Shown here: piece after piece, positions 54,867 through 64,000 of the stretch
Numbering within the stretch: position 1 is the first letter of the stretch
Layout: each line of letters begins with the position of its first letter
DNA from: Papaver somniferum
Taxonomy: Eukaryota; Streptophyta; Magnoliopsida; Ranunculales; Papaveraceae
Assembly (NCBI RefSeq): GCF_003573695.1
Contig: NC_039364.1
Span: 236,337,656-236,401,655, forward strand
DNA: 64,000 nt
Reading direction: 5' to 3'
The notes under the pieces: model-generated
Told to the model about the DNA's origin: nothing
The model's input: the letters and a program-made list of their open reading frames with translations, nothing else
Databases searched by the model: none
Translations under genes and position numbers: made by a program

Positions 54867-57800
54867 CTAGATGGCTGCCCCATCGGCAGGATTATTCCGA
54901 AGACTTGAAGGGACGCTCCCACCAGAAGAGGGGCCCGAGGAGCTGGGCAAGGCAGAAGGAACGAGACGACGAGGATAGTTCTTCACGAGACCATGCTCGT
55001 TCTTTAGGCCAAGTTCTATCCTCTCCAGCATCTTGTTCGTCTCCTCAGCCAATTGACAACGAGCCTTGTGCTTAATAACTGTTGTCCGTTGTTGGGCTTG
55101 GGATAATAACGAAGATAGACGATTCACTTCTCTAGAAGCAGCACCAACGGCCTCCTCGCGGGTTGCTGCTAAATTCTTGAAGTGATTGGTCTGTTCTTCC
55201 TGCTGCGCTAAGGAAGATTGAGCCTTTTCAAGTTTTTCATTTGTGACGCGAAGGCGTCCCTCGAGCTCTGAAAAAGACAACACCATGGAGTTAGCATAGA
55301 AAAAAACATGGTCAGACTCGATGAAATGGGATTATACCTTCGACACAAGCCGAAGCCTCTTCATACTCATTAACAACCGCATCTCGCGCTTCATCAAGAT
55401 GATCATATTCCGCGGATAATTTCTTATAGTCTAGTTGAAGGTTGGTGAGAGTAAATTGACAGGCATGTAATTCTACCTGCTTCATCGAGTCCATATGACG
55501 AAGGTGTTCGACCTCTTTATTTATCTCTGAGACCCCTTTGCTAAGTCTGTACATGCACACTTCAAGATTCCTCTCAGACTCGGCATGACGAGCTACGTCG
55601 GCACGGGACGCGGCAAGAGCATTGCTGAGAGCGTAGACTTCGGCACGAGCATCATCTCTTTCTCTGGCAAGACATAGCATATTATCCTGGACCCCTGAAA
55701 GAGGAATGGATCGAGCCGTCTGTAATTCTTCTTCCAGCAGCTGAATCCTAGATTCCAACAAGGAAGTACGCTCACGGGCTTCCCGCAGATTATCACGTGT
55801 CCACAGCAGTGTGCCATTAAATAAAGCACGATCATGGTTGTACACATTTTGCATGTCGACCATCTGAACATGCCGCGCGCGCCATACCTCAGCCCGAGCA
55901 TCCCATTTCTTGGCTTCATTCTTAATTTTCTCAACCAGATCTCTAATACGAGATTTTTGCCGAGCTCTTTCGTTTCGAAGCCATATCAGCTCAGGGACGC
56001 CACCCACTGGAGATAGGGTGGGGAGACTCAGACAGAACAACTAAGAAATAGAAGAATGACGACATACTGCGAGGGAAAAGAACCAAACCTGTGAAAGTTG
56101 AAACTTGGCTGCGAGTTTGCTCTAACTCAGCGCACACAGCAACAAGCTCTGAACGAAGACCGGCCTCTGCTTCACCCAGCTTTTCTTTCTCCTTAAGGCT
56201 TTTCTTCAGTCCTTCTATTTCCACCTCAGCCTTAGCCTCGAGCTTCAGAGATTTCGCTTTGAAGAACTGATACAGCACGTGGTTACAATGCTCACTCCTC
56301 ATCATCTACACATCAAGATGACAAAACATTATTTCACCGAAGCATTTGATCGTCACGAAAAAGTATGTACGAAAATTTACCTCCAACACACGCTGCTGCG
56401 GAAAGCCATATTGATACCCGTCGGCGATGGCCATCATATCGGCAACGGAAGTAGGAGGCTCCGGCACAAGGGTAGCTTCGGGAACACTCAACCTTTTTCC
56501 CCAGGCTTCAGACACCCGCGCCTTAGAAGACATCTCCATCATGCGACGGGTACACGCGGTTGATTCCTTTTCCCCAGCAACAACAGGGTCGGGATGAGAG
56601 ACAAATAGAAGATTCTTTTCCTTGAACCAATCCATGATGGCGTCCTCACCCTCAGACGTCGGCGACTGGGGAAGATTATCAGCAGGCGCATCAATGACCG
56701 ATTTCCCCTTCTCTGACACGACCCCCTCAGCACAAATGTTGGCATGCTCCTCCGCGCCTACATGCGCAGCATGCTCCTCCGCACCACCATCTTCTACAGT
56801 AGCGTCTCCATTACCATCACCACCTTCGTCCTCGGGAAAATCGAGGGCTTCGTCAAAGAACTCTCCCGTGGAGTACATCCGATCAAAAGAAAATTCTTGA
56901 GAAGCGGGAAGGGTATCCGTGGCATCACCAGCAGGGACGGAAACATCCCCGATAACAACGTCATCAGCCACCGCGGCTTTGTTCCTTCCTTCATCACCAA
57001 CATGACCAGCGAAGACCTCTTCTTCGACATTGATAGGGGAGGTACCAGTACGTTCCTCCCCATCTGTAATCTCATCCTCAGCAAACTCTTCGTTCACTGG
57101 ACTAGTAACTTCTTCTTGGGCTTCAGCCTCGCCCATCACAATAGTAGAAGACTGCTTCGGCCTAATCTTTTTCTTCTTCAACACCTGAAACCAACACCAC
57201 AAAAAGAATTATTTTTCCCGACTGATTAAGTTCTAAAAGAGAAGCGCAGCTAGAATCCGCGTACCTGAGCAGCTGAGGTATTCTTCGGTGGAAGTATAGC
57301 ACCAGAACCGTCCTCCTCGTCTCCCTCTACGACGTCAAGGGCATAAGGAAAATTCATACCCGCAAAGTTCAGACGCCAGGGACAGAAATCTCCATAGCGA
57401 GCAGGAGGAGACTCGCGTGGCTTACTACTCTCGGTAGGCCGCCAACCGCGGGGACCAGGAATCCAACCGTAAGCCCACGGACCAACTATCTCGATAACGG
57501 TGGCGTGCCACTCGTAGTCATGATCGCGCTTGATCCTCTCTCGCGAGGGGAAGAGTTTCCGACGACTAGACCCCTCCATGCCAGGAACATACTTCAGCTT
57601 GGCATCGCTGACCTCATTTAACAGACGAATCTCGCCCCGAGGAGCAGGGAGATTCCGAAGGCTGACACTCCACGGCTTGCGATTCCTAGTATTGACGTAA
57701 TCACCGAAGGAGTTATTGAAATTCTCAGGAGTATACCATTCCTTCTCCATGGTATTGGGGACGTAGCAAGTCATCGACGTTTCCCCCTTACTCCGCAGAT

Positions 57801-58572
57801 AGCATTCCTTCAGGGCGCGGAGATAATTCCCCGATAGTTAGGATACGGAACGGCTGTGAGTATTGGTGGAAGAGCCTTCACGACTAGCGAGCACGTCATA
57901 GTAGAAGGAATCACCTGATTTGTACAGCGGCAGCATAAGACCAGCTTCGAATGCTCCAACCGTCGTTAACAAATGAAATTCATCGAACTCATACTTTGAG
58001 ATAAGCTCATAAGTAATATCATCCTCAGGGGCATAGAAACGAACCCCGAAGGCTTGAAGCTCATGCTTTTCCTTGAATATTTCGAGATCAATATGCTTGA
58101 AGGTTACTTTTTTCCTACTAACCGAGACACTGCGTATCAAGGGGGCAGCCTCATCCTCCTCGGCGGGGCCGGATGAACTAATGAACGCTTCAGAAGCTTT
58201 TCTCTTCACAGGGGGATTCTTTGAAGATTCAGCCCTAGGAGCTACACCGTTCGTATTCTTCCCTTTAAAAGTCGGAGGAGACCGCAGATGATGCTCGGGC
58301 ACTAACGAACGTAGAGGAGGAATGTCAAAAGCAACAGCAAGAGGCGGAGCCTGCGTACTCCTAGTATCATCACGAGGACGAGCCGTTGCGCGATCGAAGA
58401 CTCTTCGGGAACCAGACGGAATTGTCGGAGGAATCTCTTCCCTAGAGGACGAGGCCTTCGCTCCAGAAGAAACTCGACCCCGACGAACATCATCTTGAGA
58501 CTCTCGACGCGGAGGAGATCTCGATATCCTAGAATCAGGAGTCTGATAAGTAAGCCGCGGACGGTCAGACAT
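54867..58572 (-). pseudogene. Antisense gene of the Tat element ('putative gypsy-type transposon' family), five exons
   Basis: Exons on minus: 58572-57265, 57184-56381, 56305-56089, 56006-55338, 55267-54867, all with GT-AG borders, total 3,399 bases, and phases agree at all four junctions. Exon 1 has an Arg/Ser-rich leader, then YELISKYEFDEFHLLTTVGA and FEAGLMLPLYKSGDSFYYDV and, after a TAA at 57838, NYLRALKECYLRSKGE and WSVSLRNLPAPRGEI. This is the plant 'putative gypsy type transposon' domain (Pfam Transposase_28, as I recall). Exon 2 is acidic. Exons 3-5 are a long coiled coil (EAEAGLRSELVAVCAELEQT, SLLESRIQLLEEELQTARS). About 1,130 residues with only one lesion. An antisense gene between pol and the 3' LTR is known for the Retand/Tat group. 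Its function is unknown. Confidence 0.8.
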
Positions 58573-58947
58573 GGCTGCGAAAAGATTAAAATCAAGAACA
58601 AGTTACACACAATCAAAAACATTACCAAAGATCAAAAAACCACATCCATAGCAATACACACACGATAACGCAGAAACCCTAAAATTAGTATACATGCTCA
58701 AAATTTCTTAAAATATATACCCTCGAAATAGTGGCTTCCTTAATTTAAGATGAAGAACAGGGGCAAACTAGTATGCAAGCATCAGAAGAAGTTCTTCATC
58801 ACAAACAAGGAACAACAATAGCAGAGAATTTACAAATCAACACAGCGTGAAACAATGGAAATAAAGAAAAGAAAAACTTACCGGCAAAAACAGCAGTAGA
58901 AGAAACAAACAGGGGAAGCGGGCATGATTAATGCTAAGGTGGAGAGT

Positions 58948-59058
58948 ATTTAAGATCACAGGTTCAATGAAGACTGACAGAGAATTTAAGATCACAGGTT
59001 CAATGAAGACTGACAGAGAATTTAAGGTCACAGGTTCAATGAAGACAGAGAGAATTTA
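58948..59058. repeat. Triple 36-bp tandem repeat upstream of the antisense gene
   Basis: The unit AAGATCACAGGTTCAATGAA plus GACTGACAGAGAATTT occurs three times, the third with a small deletion. It lies about 380 bp upstream (on minus) of the antisense ATG, where its promoter would be. Confidence 0.75.
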
Positions 59059-59299
59059 AGGGCTGAAAAAAGAATGAAAACTGAGAGAGCGTTTAGGAAG
59101 AATGAAATTAAATTTTCTTTCTATCCTTAAAATACCCGAAAGAAAGAGAAGGAAATTAAGGGAGGAATGGGAAACGTGCCCGTTACATAAGCAGTTAATG
59201 CACGAATAAAAGACGTGCCCAAGCATCTAGGAGAAGTTATTAGGAGTGAGAAGAATATGCGACGATAGTTTTTCTTCAAGGCACCCATTAGTCATTCAA

Positions 59300-59320
59300 G
59301 CCCGAAGAAAAGGGGCAAAT
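59300..59320 (+). other. Polypurine tract
   Basis: GAAGAAAAGGGGCAAAT ends right at the 3' LTR start. It is the expected plus-strand primer. Confidence 0.75.
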
Positions 59321-60179
59321 TGTGTACACATATATCTCACTATCAGACACGTGTATATAAAAAGATACGTGGAAAGCATGCAGGCCAAAACATCAAAACA
59401 TGATGCGTCACGAAACACCAAATAAACCCCGAGGAGTTACTTTATCTCATCCCCAAAAGAGAAGCTAAGATCAACGGTGGAGAGAAAGTTAGCTGACATG
59501 GACTGACAGGGGCAGAAGACACTTGTCTGACACGAGCAGACCCCTCAACTACCCGCATTAAACACTCTGAGCAGTGTACGTGTCGACCAACCTGTGGAAC
59601 GAGCGAGGATGCCTCTGCGGGATCAAGGGGCAAACGCAGACCTCCGCGTGATGGACGCAAGGACACAAGAAGATAAGGTTCCAACGGTCTTCAGAGATGG
59701 GTCCCACATTCTAACCTTATAAATACCCCATCTCCACCAAGAGGAAAGGGGATCGGAAAAGTCAGGAAGGGAAGGAGAGAGAGAGAGAGAGAGATTGCAA
59801 GTGTAAGTAAATCATTTAGAAGAGAGAAACATGTAAACCCAAAAGTCATTCGACTATTCGTGTAACCGTGAAGAACATAGTAAAACAACAAACCCCGTGG
59901 ACGTAGGCTTTAGTGCTGAACCACGTAAACCCTGATCTTATTTACATTTCAGCACTTTACATTTGTTTAGCTCCATGGATGTTTACTTATACGTTTTGTT
60001 TTCCTTACTTGTACTTATATCCCATGCGCAAACGCCTCGCATGGAGTTGTTAGATGAGGCCATGATAAACCCGAAGGTTTTTGAGCCAATGAATCAACAC
60101 CAGGATATCATCATCACAATCTCATTAGATAATGATTGGTTGTGAACATTTGGAACCCTTTGTGGTTTGTGTGTTCACA
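59321..60179 (+). repeat. 3' LTR of the Tat element
   Basis: The same length as the 5' LTR and about 1% different. The AAATG duplication follows. Confidence 0.92.
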
Positions 60180-60184
60180 AAATG

Positions 60185-62560
60185 GTTTACTTCATTTTTT
60201 ATTTGCCCGAGAACTGTAATTCTCATACTTAGGCATGAGATTTAGTTACCCATCGTTTTTCAAACAGTATCATTATCTTCCACTTTGGATCAAAATTCAT
60301 TAACCAAGTCCAAATCATTTTACTCCGGAGATGATGACCCCATCCAAAAGAATGTTGGGAGAGTGATTTGGACAGTGACGAGTGACTTATACTTCGTCTG
60401 TTGCACCTCATCAAATCGAGCCTATGAACGATGATGCAGCACCTATAACGCTCTTGGATCATGGTGTGTCAGATCGAGTCTTTCCTTGATTCTTGGGTGT
60501 TCACCTATAATACTGTTCATCGTTGCCAAAGCTTAGTTTTGCATGTGTACTGTACAATGGGAACTAAAGCTCTCTGGAGACTTGAGGCATGTAACTAATG
60601 TGAATTTTTACATTGAGTATCTGTTAGACTTGTTTATCTATTTTTTTAGAACATGTCTAGGCTTTTTTTTCTTATGATAAGTCCTTAAATAATCAATTTA
60701 AATTATGAGTGTTGATCTCGTTCATTAAGAATGTTGGTCTTAATGTTATTTTATTCTCTTGAGTATGATATTGGCTATAGTTGAATGGTGTCTTTTGTTT
60801 AATTGGTTGTACCAACTCAATTCCAACGTATTCATTTGAGGTTTAAAAATACTTGAACACCATGATTGCGTACAAGATATTTTCTCCCCAAATTTGAATG
60901 TTCCGTGGGATGTAATCCACTTGCTCGACTATTAAAGAGTCGGTATTTTCAAAAGATACGTTCAAGTAAAATCAGATGTATCCCAATTTTTGTGGAAGAA
61001 CTCACAAAATATGATATGCGTCAGAAAATTTCCATTTCTCTACTCCATCCATGATATTAACAAACCAGTATATGTTGAAGTATAACAACAAGAGAACCAT
61101 CTTTAGTAATCTATTCAACCTAAAGTAAGTGGTTAACATGTGTAGTGAGATTCTGTTGGCCTATTGATATAAAGAAATTTCTCAAATTAAGCTAAATGTA
61201 GCAAAATTGAAAATGAAAAGAAACCCAAAGTAATAAGGGTTAGACGTAATGACTCATATAAAGCGTGTGAAGAGAGACATATATATCATGAGACAAAGAT
61301 GTATTTTTTCCCAGTAGTAATGACACCAAAGTACAGGTATCACCTGAATATGGGATGAAGCTAAGATGTAATTTTAGCTCCCATCATAAATGAAAGAGTT
61401 GGAAACCGCGCCTGGTCATATGTGTTGATATATACAATGTAATGTGTGTATCATAGTAGCAACCAATTTTCACATCAACTTTAATGGCAACAAGAACTTT
61501 GCCGGGCCAATTGACTATCTTATTCAGTTTAACTAGATCAAATATCTACACCTATGGAATAAAAACACGAGACATAAATTCTCTAAAGCACTTGAGATAT
61601 ATTGGGTGAGTCGTAATATATATTCAGTCTAAAGTACTTGAGTTGAATCCCACTTTTATTACGTAATAAGGCCACACCACTTATTAAAACTCTCAGGACC
61701 CAAATGTCTAACTCATAGTTGTTTTTCTTCCACTAACTTAAGGACTTTGAACTAGTTGTTGAACTATTTCCTTATAACGTGACTACAAGGATTGGATCAT
61801 CGAGCGCAACACTTCTCAAAAATTTGTTTTCAAGATAGAACAAAGATGTCACAAAATCTTTATATGTACCGAAAGATAATCACACCTTGTTAAATTCGAA
61901 AAAAACCCATGCTAATGGATATCATGTGGAACCTGACTGTGATGATTATGTAATTGATTTCATCTTTTATAGTCACTAATGTATTTGGAAGGAAACATAC
62001 TTTAGAGAGACTAATGAGTCAATTTAGTGAAATGTAAATCACTATAGTATTAATTTGGAATATTGAATCCATATTGACTCCGACGATGAAATGTTGGAAA
62101 TTGACTCATACAGACTTTGACATAACCATAAAGGCACTTTGGCTGTGACATGATGTTTCATTTTGAAAGGACTCATACGTACATCGCTGTGTTTGAGTGG
62201 ACGAGACAACGGGAAAAAGTTTGACAAAATGCGAAGTAACGACATATCTCTCAATAAGTGTTTTCTAAAGTACCAGATGCACAACCCCCTCCTCCCTACC
62301 ATTATGCTTTTAAGTAAGAAAGCATATCACTCATTTTACAAAGTCTTCAGTAAAACAGGATCGAGACCATCCTAAGATGAAAATGGTAAACAATCCATAT
62401 TACAAAGATAACAAGGTGAAATTTAGAAAAATATTCATGCAGAATGCGGACCATTAAAGTGACTTATGGCTCTAGTGAATGTTTTGACATTTTGGACTAG
62501 TTATAGTTCACAAGAAATTTGTGTTTAAAAACTCCTAGCACATATTACACAATACAAAGT
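60185..62560. other. AT-rich region, probably decayed copia DNA, not resolved
   Basis: Many short frames. Since integrase remnants begin at about 62583 in the plus orientation, the gag and 5' LTR of that element could lie here, but I find no convincing match or LTR edge. Confidence 0.35.
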
Positions 62561-62582
62561 GCAAAGGTTAACCACCCTTATT

Positions 62583-64000
62583 AATGCTAGAGAATTTACA
62601 TCAAAAAGACTTGATGAATATTGCATGCTTAATAGGTCTCGCAAAGGCTTCCATCAAAGGTTACAAATGGTGCCTAAGGAATAGGTTATACTTACCAACC
62701 TATTATTTATTTCTTTGGGGATATGCAATATTACACGGATCTTACTTAATGCGTTTTTAGAACCCAATATTAGTCAACCTTTTCTGCGTACCAGTTGGTA
62801 ACTGGATTTAAGCCTGAGTTCGTGTTCTTACGCATTTTTGGTTGCACTATATATGTGCCATTACGACTTCACATCGTACTATGATGGGTCTTCAAAACTG
62901 TTAAGTAGTTATTTTGGAAATGAGTTCCCAACAATATCCGCATTTTAAAACTTTTGGCAGGAGATCTCTTACCGCTAGATTTGCGGGTTATCACTTTAAT
63001 GAGACAGTCTTCCCGTCGTTAGGGGGAGATAAGAAAAAGTATTTTCTAAGGGAACGACAAAAATTGTCATGGTGTGTTCCCACTGTGTCTCATATTGATT
63101 CTTGTACTCCACAAATGTAAATGTGAAGGGATAAAGAATATTCGATTTTCAGAATGTAGTGATGTTTCTAAGATGAGATCACACATACCAGTTGCAAGCC
63201 TACCTGCAAAGTTACAAATCCTCAATACGGGATATACACCATAGACTAAGGTGTTGCAACTACACTCAGTAGAAGTGTGGTTGAGGCCGTGGCTCCATAA
63301 AGGAAGTTGGAGAGACCACTTGGTTCGATCAATCCTCGTCTAGAAAGGAAGTAGGGGAGTAAGGCACAACTTATTTATATCATCAGAAATCATCTCATAA
63401 GATTGTCTCTGAATATGTCCATGAATCAAACTGGAGGACGCTCCGAAGTTTTAAATGATTCTAGAGAACAATGAAATCCTGACGGATTATGAGAATGCAT
63501 ATGAGTCAATGGAAGGATCATGCGTGCACAATGATGATATAATCCATAAATAGTTGCTCCAGAAGTAGAGCACAATGAGATCGAACCATGCTTTATTTTG
63601 ATTATTTTAAAATAAATAGCATATTTGGCCTACCCAATCCAGATAGAACTTAGTTCTTTGACAAATATACAGGTCTTTGGTGTTGTAGTGCTAACCAACC
63701 TAGTGTAAATCCTGTGGGAAATATGTGGTTATTTGTCACAAAGTGTAGTGAGAAGAATGAGGTCTTAAAGTATAAAGAATCACCTTGTGGCGCGAGGTTT
63801 CTCACAAACCCCTGGATCGCTTACTCTTTTGAACATCATAATGTTCAGTTAATTAGTTTGCTTGGTAGTTTAAAAAGAACTTGGAAACATAGTAGATGTG
63901 GTTATATCTCTGGAGATTTAGACTCGAAGATATTTGCAAAAGTGCATGATGGCCTTTTGCTTCCCAAGTCGAATGACTCTAAACCACAGAGTGTGTTTGC
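62583..64000 (+). pseudogene. Degenerate Ty1/copia pol (integrase and start of reverse transcriptase)
   Basis: Short peptide blocks in shifting frames follow the copia order: NAREFTSKRLDEYCMLNR (integrase D-x-G-E region, about 62583), GYAILHGSYLMRF (62720), FVFLRIFGCTIYVP (62818), TARFAGYHFNETVFPSLGGD (62973), SHIPVASLPAKLQIL (63180), RPLGSINPRLERK (63309), the RT start NHLVARGFSQTPGS (63779), GYISGDLDSKIFAKVHDGL and LPKSNDSKPQSVF (63901 to end). Each matches copia elements of plants from memory. There are many stops and indels. The element runs off the window. Confidence 0.75.

Larger units (their letters stand above)
47728..60179 (+). mobile_element. Tat-lineage Ty3/gypsy retrotransposon with antisense gene (12.5 kb)
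   Basis: 859-bp LTRs at 47728-48586 and 59321-60179 are flanked by AAATG on both sides (47723-47727 and 60180-60184). About 11 bases differ between the LTRs by eye. Plus-strand order is primer site, gag, protease, RT, RNase H, a second RNase H, integrase. Between integrase and the polypurine tract lies a five-exon gene on minus. Dual RNase H and an extra gene before the 3' LTR are marks of the Tat (Retand/Ogre-like) group. Frame lesions and an integrase deletion make it defective. Confidence 0.92.

Noticed and set aside
60866..61054. 62-codon ORF in the region before the copia remnant
   Set aside because: No recognisable motif; frame length is expected by chance in AT-rich DNA of this size.

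Overview
This 64 kb window is nuclear DNA of a flowering plant, most likely a eudicot. It is AT-rich, has GT-AG introns, and carries plant-specific families (MOZART1/GIP1, F-box-associated proteins, plant mobile domain, MULE-OTU transposase, CACTA, Tat-type Ty3/gypsy, plant L1 LINEs, a tRNA-derived SINE). I see no rRNA genes, CRISPR arrays or bacterial-style operons. One assembly gap lies at 8403-8456. I cannot name the species.

Only one clearly intact host gene is visible: a MOZART1/GIP1-like microtubule-nucleation gene (CDS 10436-10657) with a long 5'-UTR intron. Around it lie decayed pieces of host genes: a GCN1-like exon (393-722, minus), an RPA1 first exon with a nonsense codon and a frameshift (2955-3215, minus), a Gag1-like-clamp (DUF4050) pseudogene (13066-13588, plus), an MCM7-like helicase fragment (15077-15280, plus), and an F-box gene whose two halves (26226-25870 and about 16070-15598, minus) are separated by a 9.3 kb Mutator-like element.

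Mobile DNA fills the rest. 4130-4483 is a Harbinger-type MITE. About 6350-8880 is a candidate TIR element filled with a degenerate TGTACA-rich minisatellite. 10918-11332 is a solo LTR with a perfect 5-bp target duplication. 16375-25696 is a MULE with about 40-bp TIRs and a 9-bp target duplication. It carries a MURA-like transposase fused in frame to an OTU cysteine protease on plus, and a plant-mobile-domain gene plus an unrecognised small protein on minus. Its non-coding DNA is saturated with ATTCGG/CCGAAT/AATCGG/CCGATT motifs.

27722-46073 is a nest. A 5'-truncated LINE (15-bp target duplication) was invaded by (a) a Ty3/gypsy element, 28151-37547, itself invaded in gag by a CACTA transposon, 31952-35994, that carries spliced host-like exons; (b) a TIR element, about 39560-44999, itself invaded by a second LINE, 39884-44516; and (c) a 309-bp CACTA MITE, 45688-45996.

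47728-60179 is a relatively young Tat-lineage Ty3/gypsy element (859-bp LTRs, about 1% different by eye). It has a large integrase deletion and an antisense five-exon gene between pol and the 3' LTR. From about 62.58 kb to the window end lie degenerate Ty1/copia integrase and reverse-transcriptase remnants running off the edge.

The best candidates for unusual biology are the MULE (OTU fusion, PMD gene, orphan ORF, dense internal motif), the exon-carrying CACTA element, and the phase-consistent antisense gene of the Tat element.
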